DNA from: DASVFB01 sp963766345
GTDB lineage: Bacteria; Actinomycetota; Thermoleophilia; Gaiellales; Gaiellaceae
Length of the DNA: 64,000 nt
Reading direction: 5' to 3'
Assembly (NCBI GenBank): GCA_963766345.1
Contig: CAVXZL010000012.1
Span: 868,001-932,000, forward strand
Shown: positions 43,050 through 51,543 of the stretch, one piece after another
How positions within the stretch are numbered: position 1 is the stretch's first letter
How the letters are laid out: each line of letters starts with the position of its first letter
The notes under the pieces: generated by a model
What the model was told of the DNA's origin: nothing
Seen by the model: only the letters and a program-made list of their open reading frames with translations
Databases searched by the model: none
Translations under genes and position numbers: made by a program

Positions 43050-44060
43050 GTGGGCACCAGGAAGAAGCCGCTGTCCGAGCAGGTCGTGGTCGTCACCGGC
43101 GCGTCGAGCGGGCTCGGCCGCGCGATTGCCCGCGGTGCCGGCGAGGCCGGCGCGAAGGTCGTCGTCACGGCGCGGAACGGCGAGGCGCTCGACGACGCGG
43201 TGCGCGAGATCGAAGCGTTCGGCTCCGAGGCGATCGCCGTTCCGGCCGACCATGCGGTCCAGGACGAGGTCGCCCAGGTGGTCGAGCAGGCGCTCGACCG
43301 GTTCGGGCGGATCGACACGTACGTCGCCAACGCGATGGTCACGGTGATGAGCGAAGTCGCCGAGTTGCAGCTCGACGAGCTGCGCCGCGTGTTCGACGTC
43401 AACTTCTTCGGGGTGGTGCACGGCTATCAGGCCGCGCTGCCGCACCTGAAGGAGAGCCAGGGCACGTTCCTGCATGTCAGTTCGGCCCTTGCGTATCGCG
43501 GCATCCCGCTGCAGGCGGCGTACTGCGCGTCGAAGGCGGCCGGCCGGACGTTCCTCGAGTCGGCACGCGTCGAGCTGCAGACGCACGGCGTGCCGGTGGA
43601 CATCTCGCTCGTGCTCCCGGGCGCGATCAACACGCCTCAGTTCGATCGCTCTCGGCAACGCATCGGCTTCCAGCCGCAACCGGTGCCGCCGATCTACCAG
43701 CCCGAGCCGTACGCGAAGGCCGTGCTCCACTGCTGCGAGCACCCGATTCGCGAGCTCCCCGTGAGCTGGGGCGCGCAGAAGCTCCTCTGGGGCCAGAAGC
43801 TCTCGCCGCGCGCCGGCGACTGGATGCTGCGGCGCATGGGCTGGAAGGGCCAGCACACGGGCGAGCCGAAGCCCACGGATTCGCCCGACAATCTCTACGA
43901 GACGCTGCCCGGCGATCCCGGCGCCCACGGCCGCTTCGACGGCCAGGCGCGCGAGTCGACGCTCTGGACGTCGCTGCGCCTGCGGCGCTGGCTCGTGGGC
44001 GGGACCGCGGCCGTCGCGGCCGGTGCCGCGGTCGCTCGGGAGCTCGCACGCACTCGCTAG
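43050..44060 (+). CDS. Short-chain dehydrogenase/reductase with C-terminal extension
   Basis: The 336-residue protein has the SDR cofactor motif 'VVVTGASSGLGRAIA', a substrate-site Ser in 'LHVSSALAYRG' and the catalytic 'YCASKAAGR'. About 80 extra residues at the C-terminus end in a hydrophobic stretch ('LVGGTAAVAAGAAVAREL'), which may be a membrane anchor. The NAD(P)-dependent substrate is unknown. GTG start, divergent from tatA. Confidence 0.88.
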   Translation: MGTRKKPLSEQVVVVTGASSGLGRAIARGAGEAGAKVVVTARNGEALDDAVREIEAFGSEAIAVPADHAVQDEVAQVVEQALDRFGRIDTYVANAMVTVMSEVAELQLDELRRVFDVNFFGVVHGYQAALPHLKESQGTFLHVSSALAYRGIPLQAAYCASKAAGRTFLESARVELQTHGVPVDISLVLPGAINTPQFDRSRQRIGFQPQPVPPIYQPEPYAKAVLHCCEHPIRELPVSWGAQKLLWGQKLSPRAGDWMLRRMGWKGQHTGEPKPTDSPDNLYETLPGDPGAHGRFDGQARESTLWTSLRLRRWLVGGTAAVAAGAAVARELARTR

Positions 44061-44117
44061 ACTGAGTCACGAACCCGGTCGGAAACCCGCATCACTGGGC
44101 CGGATTCACTCTCACGA

Positions 44118-44885
44118 ATGGCTTTGCTCGAGATCAAAAATCTGCACGTCGCGCTCGAGGACGGGACCGAGATCGTCAAGGGCGTCGATCTCGCCGTGGA
44201 CCAGAACGAGATTCACGCGATCATGGGCCCGAACGGGTCCGGGAAGTCGACTCTCGCCTACGCGCTGATGGGTCATCCGGCGTACGAGATCACCGAGGGG
44301 GAGATCCTCTTCGGCGGCGAGGATCTCGTGCAGCTCGGTGCGGACGAACGCGCGCAGCGCGGCCTCTTCCTCGCGTTCCAGTACCCGCACGCGGTCCCTG
44401 GTGTCACCGTGACGAGCTTCCTGCGGAGCGCGATCAACGCGATCCGCAAGGCGCGCGCGGGGCAGGACGATCCGATCCCGATTCCGCAGTTCCGCAAGGA
44501 TCTCTTCGCGGCGATGGACCGCCTCGAGGTCTCACGCGAGCTCGCGTCGCGCTACCTCAACGACGGATTCTCCGGCGGAGAGAAGAAGCGCGTGGAGATC
44601 CTGCAGATGGCGATGCTGAATCCCAAGATCGCGGTGCTGGACGAGACCGACTCCGGCCTCGACATCGATGCGCTGCGGATCGTCGCGGGAGGCGTGAAGG
44701 AGCTGGTCGGCCCGGAGATGGGCGCGCTGGTGATCACGCACTACCAGCGGATCCTCAACTACGTCACGCCCGATTTCGTCCACGTGTTCATCGATGGGCG
44801 TATCGTGGAAGAAGGAGGCCCGGAGCTCGCGCACAGGCTCGAGGCAGAGGGTTACGAGAGATACGGGAAGGCTGCAGTCACATGA
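44118..44885 (+). CDS. sufC: Fe-S cluster assembly ATPase SufC
   Basis: The 255-residue ABC-type ATPase has Walker A 'MGPNGSGKSTLAYALMGHP', signature 'FSGGEKKRVEILQM' and Walker B 'IAVLDETDSGLD', all standard for SufC. It drives the SufBCD scaffold that builds Fe-S clusters. It overlaps sufB by 4 bases (ATGA). Confidence 0.97.
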   Translation: MALLEIKNLHVALEDGTEIVKGVDLAVDQNEIHAIMGPNGSGKSTLAYALMGHPAYEITEGEILFGGEDLVQLGADERAQRGLFLAFQYPHAVPGVTVTSFLRSAINAIRKARAGQDDPIPIPQFRKDLFAAMDRLEVSRELASRYLNDGFSGGEKKRVEILQMAMLNPKIAVLDETDSGLDIDALRIVAGGVKELVGPEMGALVITHYQRILNYVTPDFVHVFIDGRIVEEGGPELAHRLEAEGYERYGKAAVT

Positions 44886-46303
44886 CGCAAACCGAGACCG
44901 ACGTCGTCAAGGGAATTCGCGAGGAGTACCAGTACGGTTTCTCCAACCCCGACGAGGCGAAGGACTACTTCTTCAAGTCGGGCCGCGGGCTGAACCACGA
45001 GATCGTCGAGGCGATCTCCGCGCACAAGAACGAACCGGAGTGGATGCGGAAGTTCCGGCACAAGTCGCTCGACTACTTCCTCGCGCGCGACCTGCCGAAG
45101 TGGGGCGGCGACCTGACGCAGATCGACTTCGAGAACATCTTCTACTACATCAGGCCGACCGAGAAGCAGGCGAACTCGTGGGAGGAGCTGCCCGCGGAGA
45201 TCAAGGACACGTGGGACAAGCTCGGCATCCCGGAGGCGGAGAAGAAGTACCTCGCCGGCGTCGGCGCCCAGTACGAATCGGAGGTCGTCTACCACAAGCT
45301 GCAGGAGCACCTCACGGAGCAGGGCGTGATCTTCCTCGACATGGACTCGGGCCTGCGCGAGCACGAGGAGCTCGTCAAGCAGTACTTCGGCACGATCATC
45401 CCGCAGAACGACAACAAGTTCGCTGCACTGAACAGTGCCGTGTGGTCGGGCGGCTCGTTCATCTACGTGCCACCGGGCGTGAAGATCGAGATGCCGCTCC
45501 AGGCGTATTTCCGCATCAACGCGGAGAACATGGGCCAGTTCGAGCGCACGATGATCCTCGTCGACGAAGGCGCGTACGTGCATTACGTGGAGGGCTGCAC
45601 GGCGCCGATCTACTCGAGCGACTCGCTGCACAGCGCGGTCGTCGAGATCGTCGTCAAGAAGAACGCGCGCTGCCGCTACACGACGATCCAGAACTGGTCG
45701 AACAACGTCTACAACCTCGTCACGAAGCGCGCCGTCGCCTACGAGGGCGCGACGATGGAGTGGGTCGACGGGAACCTCGGCTCGAAGCTGACGATGAAGT
45801 ACCCCGCGATCTGGCTGATGGGCGAAGGTGCGCACGGTGAGGTCCTGTCGATCGCGTTCGCCGGTAAGGGCCAGCACCAGGACGCGGGCGGCAAGTGCGT
45901 CCACGTCGCGCCGCGCACGTCGTCCGTGATTACGTCGAAGTCGATCTCGAAGAGCGGCGGCCGCGCGGGTTACCGCGGGCTGCTCGAGGTGGCGAAGGGC
46001 GCGCACGGTTCGAAGTCGAAGGTCGTGTGCGACGCGCTCATCCTCGACGAGGAGTCGCGGTCCGACACGTACCCGTACATCCGAGTCGACGAGAACGACG
46101 TCGACCTCGGGCACGAGGCGACGGTGTCGAAGATCGGCGAGGAGCAGCTCTTCTACCTCATGTCGCGCGGCGTCTCCGAGGCGGAGGCGAGCGCGCTCAT
46201 CGTGTCCGGCTTCGTCGAGCCGATCACGAAGGAGTTGCCGCTCGAGTACGCCGTCGAGATGAACCGGCTGATCCAGCTGCAAATGGAGGGCAGTGTCGGC
46301 TAG
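44882..46303 (+). CDS. sufB: Fe-S cluster scaffold protein SufB
   Basis: The 473-residue protein has the SufB/D beta-helix core with 'VHYVEGCTAPIYSSDSLHSA' (conserved Cys) and the C-terminal 'EEQLFYLMSRGVSEAEASAL', typical of SufB. It receives sulfur from SufS-SufU and holds nascent clusters with SufC and SufD. It is followed by a VOC-family gene before sufD. Confidence 0.97.
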   Translation: MTQTETDVVKGIREEYQYGFSNPDEAKDYFFKSGRGLNHEIVEAISAHKNEPEWMRKFRHKSLDYFLARDLPKWGGDLTQIDFENIFYYIRPTEKQANSWEELPAEIKDTWDKLGIPEAEKKYLAGVGAQYESEVVYHKLQEHLTEQGVIFLDMDSGLREHEELVKQYFGTIIPQNDNKFAALNSAVWSGGSFIYVPPGVKIEMPLQAYFRINAENMGQFERTMILVDEGAYVHYVEGCTAPIYSSDSLHSAVVEIVVKKNARCRYTTIQNWSNNVYNLVTKRAVAYEGATMEWVDGNLGSKLTMKYPAIWLMGEGAHGEVLSIAFAGKGQHQDAGGKCVHVAPRTSSVITSKSISKSGGRAGYRGLLEVAKGAHGSKSKVVCDALILDEESRSDTYPYIRVDENDVDLGHEATVSKIGEEQLFYLMSRGVSEAEASALIVSGFVEPITKELPLEYAVEMNRLIQLQMEGSVG

Positions 46304-46338
46304 CCCTCGCGGGCAAGCCCGCTGCGGGAGTATCGGTA

Positions 46339-46722
46339 GTGCAGGTCGCGAAGGTCGACTTCGTCGGCATTCCGACACAGGACATCGAGCGGTCGATCGA
46401 GTTCTACGTCGGCACGCTCGGCTTGCGGCAGGACGCGCATCGCGCCGCCGAGTTCTGGGTCGGCGAGCAGTGCTACGGCTTCTGGAAGCCGGAGTGGGCG
46501 GGCGACGAGTTCCGGCCGTCGCAGACCGTCCTCGCGCTGCACGTGGACGACGTCGCCGCCTCGCGCGCCGAGCTGGAGGACAAGGGCGTCATGTTCGAGG
46601 GCGAGATCATCGACACGAGCGTCTGCCACATGGCGCTGTTCAAGGATCCCGACGGGAACTCGCTCATGCTCCACCACCGCTACAAGCCGTATGAGAACGG
46701 CGGGCCAAGTGTCTCGGCCTGA
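46339..46722 (+). CDS. VOC (glyoxalase/bleomycin-resistance) family protein inside the suf operon
   Basis: The 127-residue protein has paired beta-alpha-beta units of the vicinal oxygen chelate fold ('KVDFVGIPTQDIERSIEFYV', 'HMALFKDPDGNSLMLHHRYK'). The C-terminal 'DPDGN' loop is typical. Such proteins bind a divalent metal and can be isomerases, dioxygenases or binding proteins; the substrate is unknown. GTG at 46339 with GGGAG 8 bases upstream. It sits between sufB and sufD and overlaps sufD by about 30 bases if sufD starts at its first ATG. Confidence 0.85.
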   Translation: MQVAKVDFVGIPTQDIERSIEFYVGTLGLRQDAHRAAEFWVGEQCYGFWKPEWAGDEFRPSQTVLALHVDDVAASRAELEDKGVMFEGEIIDTSVCHMALFKDPDGNSLMLHHRYKPYENGGPSVSA

Positions 46723-47884
46723 CCTGCTCGAGCGCTACCAGGCGCTGCCCCTGCCGACGACGCGCGACGAGGCGTGGCGGTTCACCGACCTCAAGGGCTT
46801 TGACCCTGACTCTTTCGGACATGCCCCGAGTCCTGGACTCGGGACCGGTCCCGCCGAGACGATGCTCGACATCGCGGTGTCGGGGCTGGCGCACGTCACC
46901 GAGACGGCGATCGAGATCGACCGCGCGCCGGAGGGCATCACGTTCGAGGCGCTCGGAGACCATCCGCGCCTGCACGAACTCGTCGGCTGGGACGAGAAGT
47001 TCGCCGCGCACAACGCCGCGCTCTGGGAGCACGGGCTGCTCGTCGTCGTGCCGCGCGACACGGTGCTCGACGAGCCTCTGTACGTGCGGATCGCGAACTC
47101 GGCCGACGGCGGCTCCCTCTTCTGGCGCCTGCTCGTCGTCGCGGAGTCCGGCTCGCGCTTCACGCTCATCGAGGAGTACTCATCGGCGCACGCCGAGGTC
47201 GCCGGCTACTCGAACGCCGTCGTCGAACTGTTCGTCGAGGACGGCGCGAAGCTCGAGTACGTGTCGCTGCAGAACCTCTCGCAGCAGACCTGGCACTTCG
47301 CGTCGCACCACGCACGCGTCGAGCGCGACGCGGAGCTCGACTGGGTCACCGCCGGCTTCGGCTCGAAGAAGGGGAAGACGCGCATCCAGAACGACCTCGC
47401 CGGCCAGGGCGCCACGTCGCGCGTCACCGGCGCGTACTTCGCCGACGCGACGCAGCACCTCGACTACGACACGTTCCAGGAGCACATCGCACCGAACACG
47501 ACGAGCGACTTCGCGTTCAAAGGCGCGCTCCGCGACGAGGCGTCGACGGTGTGGCGCGGGATGATCCGCGTCGAGCCCGACGCGCAGAAGACGAACGCGT
47601 ACCAGGAGAACCGCAACCTGCTGCTCTCGAAGTCGGCGCACGCCGACTCGATCCCCGGGCTCGAGATCCTCGCGAACGACGTGCGCTGCACGCACGGGGC
47701 GACGCTCGGCCAGGTCGACCGCGAACAGCTCTTCTATCTGATGGCGCGCGGCCTGCCGCGTGCCGAGGCCGAGCGGCTGATCGTCCGCGGCTTCTTCCAG
47801 GACGTGCTCGACCGCATCGAGCTCGAGCCCGTGCGCGAGGCGCTCGGCGACGCGCTCGAAGCGCGGATCCCGCAGGCTTCCTAG
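46691..47884 (+). CDS. sufD: Fe-S cluster assembly protein SufD
   Basis: The 397-residue protein starts with a helical segment containing 'TTRDEAWRFTDLKGFDPD' and has a beta-helix core. It ends with 'REQLFYLMARGLPRAEAERL' and 'IVRGFFQDVLDRIE', which identify it as SufD. It forms the SufBC2D complex. The start is uncertain: ATG 46691 overlaps the VOC gene, and GTG 46709 is the alternative. A diverged copy of its C-terminal coding sequence lies at 48247-48285. Confidence 0.94.
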   Translation: MRTAGQVSRPDLLERYQALPLPTTRDEAWRFTDLKGFDPDSFGHAPSPGLGTGPAETMLDIAVSGLAHVTETAIEIDRAPEGITFEALGDHPRLHELVGWDEKFAAHNAALWEHGLLVVVPRDTVLDEPLYVRIANSADGGSLFWRLLVVAESGSRFTLIEEYSSAHAEVAGYSNAVVELFVEDGAKLEYVSLQNLSQQTWHFASHHARVERDAELDWVTAGFGSKKGKTRIQNDLAGQGATSRVTGAYFADATQHLDYDTFQEHIAPNTTSDFAFKGALRDEASTVWRGMIRVEPDAQKTNAYQENRNLLLSKSAHADSIPGLEILANDVRCTHGATLGQVDREQLFYLMARGLPRAEAERLIVRGFFQDVLDRIELEPVREALGDALEARIPQAS

Positions 47885-47942
47885 CCGGCTTCGACCTCGC
47901 CGCCGGCGCCAGTGGCGCTGATGACGGGCGTATGGTTGGAAC

Positions 47943-48234
47943 ATGCGCCGCGGTCCTTGGAGCTTCGCGTGCGTGGTGCTTGCGTTCGCCGCGGCGGGGT
48001 GTGGCGACGGCCTTTGCGAAGGCGACGCCGAATGAGCGGAGAGCGCTGCAGCTCGCGAGACTGGAGGGCGGGCACGCGGTGCCTCGTCAGATCGACGTGT
48101 GGGTCGGCAGCGGCCTGGTGCGCCTGTTTCGGCAGAAGCTCCGGAACGGCGTGGTGTTCACGACCTTCTCTCGGCTCGGCAGGCGGGTCGAGATCAAACC
48201 TCCGCCGGCCGCCGAGGTCGTCGACGCGAGCTAG
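47943..48234 (+). pseudogene. Small secreted protein gene with a 1-base frameshift
   Basis: From ATG 47943 the frame gives a good signal peptide ('SFACVVLAFAAAG') but stops at 48035. After the GGGG run at 47996-47999 the next frame continues as 'VATAFAKATPNERRALQLA' to a stop at 48234. Removing one G restores one continuous protein of about 96 residues with a complete signal peptide. This is either a real inactivation or an assembly error. Family not recognised. Confidence 0.5.
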
Positions 48235-48246
48235 CAACGGTTACCT

Positions 48247-48285
48247 CGGCTGATCGTTCGCGGTTTCTTCCAGGACGTCGAGCGG
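48247..48285 (+). repeat. Diverged fragment of the sufD 3' coding region
   Basis: These 39 bases translate as 'RLIVRGFFQDVER' and match sufD 47774-47812 ('RLIVRGFFQDVLDR'), with only two substitutions in the first 32 bases. Nothing else of sufD is present. The stretch 48235-48569 otherwise shows no supported gene; a short open frame at 48298-48549 does not look protein-like. Confidence 0.5.
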
Positions 48286-48569
48286 CCTGCCGAGGGCGTG
48301 CTCGAACGCTTCGTCGAGGTACCGCGAACGTACGCCGCGCGTCGCGTTGCGGACGTACCGGTACAGGAGCAGCGATACACCTTCAGCTCACCGGCCGGCG
48401 TCTTGACCGAATCCGAGAAGAACGGCTCACACGACCCCGACGCCGTCACGGCGGGAACATGGCGAAGATCGCCCGCCGATGCGTTATTTTCCGGGCATTC
48501 CCCGATGGCGCCGGCGCCCGAGGACGTTAGACCAATCCTTGGGGAGTAACCGCAACATAGGGAGGCCGC

Positions 48570-48854
48570 ATGTTCACGTACGTCGGACTCATCCAGCTCA
48601 CGCCGGAAGGGCGGGAGAATCTGGAGAAGGCCCCGTTCTACCTCGAGAAGATTCGCGAGATCATCGTCGCCGAGGGCGGCGAGGTCGAGAACATCTTCGC
48701 CCTCATGGGCCCGTGGGACTTCTTTGCGATCGTGAAGTACCCCGACACGGAAACCGCGTTCCGTGTCCTCGCGAAGATCGGGCTCCTCGAGGTCGTCAAG
48801 ACCGAGACGTTCCCGGCGGAGCCGGTGGAGACCTTCGTCAAGACGTTCGCGTAG
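48570..48854 (+). CDS. GYD/AsnC-like ferredoxin-fold protein
   Basis: The 94-residue protein has a single alpha-beta sandwich: 'MFTYVGLIQLTPEGRENLEK', a middle 'ENIFALMGPWDFFAIVKYPD' resembling the G-x-[YW]-D core of GYD domains, and a final strand 'VKTETFPAEPVETF'. GYD and AsnC effector domains bind small ligands or act as dimeric sensors. AGGGAGGC lies about 6 bases upstream. A GC hairpin terminator follows. Confidence 0.75.
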   Translation: MFTYVGLIQLTPEGRENLEKAPFYLEKIREIIVAEGGEVENIFALMGPWDFFAIVKYPDTETAFRVLAKIGLLEVVKTETFPAEPVETFVKTFA

Positions 48855-48873
48855 AACAGACCGAAGTCGGTTC

Positions 48874-48895
48874 GAGGGCCGCTTCGGCGGCCCTC
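48874..48895 (+). terminator. UUCG-loop GC hairpin after the GYD gene
   Basis: GAGGGCCGC (48874-48882) pairs with GCGGCCCTC (48887-48895) around a TTCG tetraloop, 9 bp, 20 bases after the stop. Only a short T run follows (CGCCGTTTC). It sits between convergent genes and could act in both directions. Confidence 0.6.
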
Positions 48896-48936
48896 GCCGT
48901 TTCAGGGTCGGCTCAGGTCATCCTGCAGGCGTAGGT

Positions 48937-49536
48937 CTACGCGTCGATCGGGACGTGGCCGGGCTTAGCCGCGACGCGATCGAGCCACCGGCGAATCGCG
49001 GGCCTGTCGTCGAGCGAGAAACCGCCTTCTTCAGCAGCGTGCGTATATGCGTAGAGCGTGATGTCGGCGAGCGTCATGCCGTCGCCGACGAACCATTCAC
49101 GGTCGCCGAGGAAGTCCTCCATCGTCGCCAGCGCACGCTCGCCGTCGGAGGTCAGCCGCGCGCGGCGCTTCTCCCAGGCGTCCGGCCGTCCGGAGTACGT
49201 CTTGAGGAACCGCGCGACCGCGATCGCAGGCTCGTGCTCGTACTGCTCCCAGAACTGCCACTGCAGGACCTGCGCGCGCCCATACGGATCGTCGGGCACG
49301 AAGCGCGAGCCCTCGCCGAAGTACCAGAGGATCGCGTTCGACTCCGCGAGCGCGCGGTCGTCGTCAAACACGAGCGTCGGGACGCGCCGCGCCGGGTTCA
49401 GGCCGTCGAGGAACTCGCGTGGATCGGACCGGTCGACGACGTCCACCGTGCGCCGCTCATACTCGATACCGAGGTGCGCGAAGAGCAGCCGCACCTTGTA
49501 GCAGTTGCCCGAGACCGGGCTGTCGTAGAGAAGCAC
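48937..49536 (-). CDS. Glutathione S-transferase family protein
   Basis: The 199-residue protein has a thioredoxin-fold N-terminal domain ('LLYDSPVSGNCYKVRLLFAH', then 'VPTLVFDDDRALAESNAIL' with the cis-Pro and Glu-Ser glutathione contacts). A helical C-terminal domain follows ('DWFVGDGMTLADI'-like 'EWFVGDGMTLADITLYAYTH'). Actinobacteria of this type may use another thiol, so the co-substrate is uncertain. It is 2 bases from the next gene's stop and in the same direction. Confidence 0.9.
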   Translation of the reverse strand: MLLYDSPVSGNCYKVRLLFAHLGIEYERRTVDVVDRSDPREFLDGLNPARRVPTLVFDDDRALAESNAILWYFGEGSRFVPDDPYGRAQVLQWQFWEQYEHEPAIAVARFLKTYSGRPDAWEKRRARLTSDGERALATMEDFLGDREWFVGDGMTLADITLYAYTHAAEEGGFSLDDRPAIRRWLDRVAAKPGHVPIDA

Positions 49537-49538
49537 TC

Positions 49539-51066
49539 CTAGAGCCGCTTCCGAAGCATCCCGAACACGCCGCGGACGACCTCGCGCTGCAGCGCCTTCC
49601 CCTGCCGCGAGCCGAGGAAGTCCGTGAGCGGGTCGCTCGGCGCCTTCGGCTTCGGCGCCCGCTTGCGCGGCGCCGCCTTCGGCTGCGGTTCCTGTTGCGT
49701 CGCGTCCGCCGCTCGCTCGACCCGCGCCGCGAGCATCTCAGAGGCGCTCTCCCGGTCGACGCGCGTCCCGTACTTCGCCTGCAGCGGCGACGCCTGCACG
49801 GCGGCGTCGAGGCCCGACGCCGGCTCCATCTTCGACGCGGGCGCGCGGAGCCGGGTGTGGACGACCGGAGTCGGCACGCCCTTCTCTGAGAGCAGCGTGA
49901 CCGCCGCCTCGCCGATGCCGACCTCCGTCAGCAGCTTCTCGAGGTCGTAGTACTCGGACGTCGGATACGTGCGCACCGTCTTGCGCAGCGCGTCGGCGTC
50001 CTCCGGCGTGAACGCGCGCAGCGCGTGCTGGATGCGGTTGCCGAGCTGCGCGAGCACGCTCCGAGGAACGTCGGTCGGCGCCTGCGTCACGAAATAGACG
50101 CCGACGCCCTTCGAGCGGATCATCCGCACCGTCCGCTCGACCGCCTCCATGAACGCGTCCGTCGCCTCGTCGAAGAGGAGGTGCGCCTCGTCGAAGAAGA
50201 AGACGAGCTTCGGCTTCGCGAGGTCGCCCACCTCGGGAAGCTGCTCGAACAGCTCCGCGAGCAGCCACATGAGGACGGTCGAGAAGAGCTTCGGCTTGTC
50301 CTGCACCGCCGGCAGCTCGAGGCACGAGACGATGCCGCGGCCCGTCGCGTCGGTCCGCAGCAGGTCGGCGATCTCGAACTGCGGCTCGCCGAAGAACTCG
50401 CGCCCGCCGCCGTCCTCGAGCGCGACGAGCGAGCGGAGGATCACGCCGACCGTCTGGCTCGAGACTCCGCCGATGCCCTTCAGGTCGGCCTTGCCCGCGT
50501 CGCTGTCGAAGTACGTCAGCAGCGCGCGCAGATCCTCGAGGTCGACGAGTGGCAGGCCGCGCTCGTCGGCGAAGCGGTAGAGGAGCGCGAGGCTCGCCTC
50601 CTGCGTCTCGTTCGAGCCGAGCACCTTCGCCAGCAGCTGCGGGCCGAAGTCCGTGACGCTGGCGCGGATCGGGACGCCGCTACCCAGTCCGCCGAGGGAC
50701 AAGAACTCGACGGGGAAGCCGGCCGGCTCGAACGGCAGTCCGAGATCTTTCATGCGCGCCTCGGCCGGGCCGCCGGCCGGCGCCGGCTCGAGGAGCGCCG
50801 GACAGGTCGCCCTTGTAGTCGGCGGCGAAGACGGACACGCCGGCGGCCGAGAGCTGCTCGGCGAGCACCTGCACCGTCTTCGTCTTGCCCGTCCCGGTTG
50901 CGCCGGCAATGAGGCCGTGCCGGTTCGTCGTCGCGAGCGGAAGGCGGACGACCGCGTCGCGCTCGAGCGTCCCCTTCAGGACGCCGCGGCCGAGGTCGAT
51001 CGTCGCCGCGTCGAACGCGTACGCGTCGGCGATGGTCTTCGCGAAGGATTCGGTCGCTGTCGTCAC
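49539..51066 (-). pseudogene. HerA-like (DUF853) ATPase gene with an apparent frameshift
   Basis: The N-terminal part reads from GTG 51066 with Walker A 'IAGATGTGKTKTVQVLAEQL' and 'FAADYKGDLSG'. The rest, from 'LLEPAPAGGPAEARMKDLG' to 49539, is in another frame and contains Walker B 'KLVFFFDEAHLLFDEATDAF' and 'VTQAPTDVPRSVLAQLGNRI'. Dropping one base in the GCGCC run near 50795-50800 restores one protein of about 508 residues. HerA-like ATPases process DNA ends or pump DNA. Everything outside the junction is intact, so an assembly error is as likely as a true pseudogene. Confidence 0.75.
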
Positions 51067-51446
51067 GAGATCGGTGTCGCCACGGCGGCACTCGCGTCGG
51101 GCGCGAGCGTCGTGCCGGCGTTCGGCCCGACGATCGTCGCACGGTAACGCCGGGCGCGTGCGCGTGTGGGAACGGTCGCGCCGAACTTGCCGCCGCTCCG
51201 CGTCTGCACGCTGTCGAACCAGCTCCAGCCGGGCTTGCCGATACACGGGAAGCACGCCTGGCCGCGAGGCGGGATCAACAACGTCCGGCGGACGCCGCCC
51301 GCCGTCCAGCCGACCTCTGCGTAGCCCCGCGGATCGATCAGGAGCGAGGGTCTCCGGGCATTGGTCGTGACAGTGACTGAGGTGAGCGCGGCCGGCGGCG
51401 CAGCGAGGGCGGCGAGGAGCGCGAATGGCAGCAGACGCCGCTTCAT
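51063..51446 (-). CDS. Small exported protein of unknown family
   Basis: The 127-residue protein starts 'MKRRLLPFALLAALAAPPAA', a clear signal peptide. The mature part is beta-rich with a CxxC-like pair in 'QACFPCIGKPGWSWFDS'. No family recognised. I chose the ATG at 51446, which fits the signal peptide; a longer frame upstream has no such start. It overlaps the HerA-like gene by 4 bases. Confidence 0.6.
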   Translation of the reverse strand: MKRRLLPFALLAALAAPPAALTSVTVTTNARRPSLLIDPRGYAEVGWTAGGVRRTLLIPPRGQACFPCIGKPGWSWFDSVQTRSGGKFGATVPTRARARRYRATIVGPNAGTTLAPDASAAVATPIS

Positions 51447-51543
51447 CACCGTCTCAGTGCCGCATCTCGACCCGGGGAAACCAAGGGTCGGCTCAGGGTC
51501 ATTCCGGATAGCCGTTCGTGCCGCCGTCGGCGATCCTGGCTTC

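Noticed and set aside
46309..46322. GCGGG-CAAG-CCCGC hairpin between sufB and the VOC gene as a terminator.
   Set aside because: Arms of only 5 bp, no T-tract, and the operon continues; noted only as a possible relative of the palindromes at 22316-22545.
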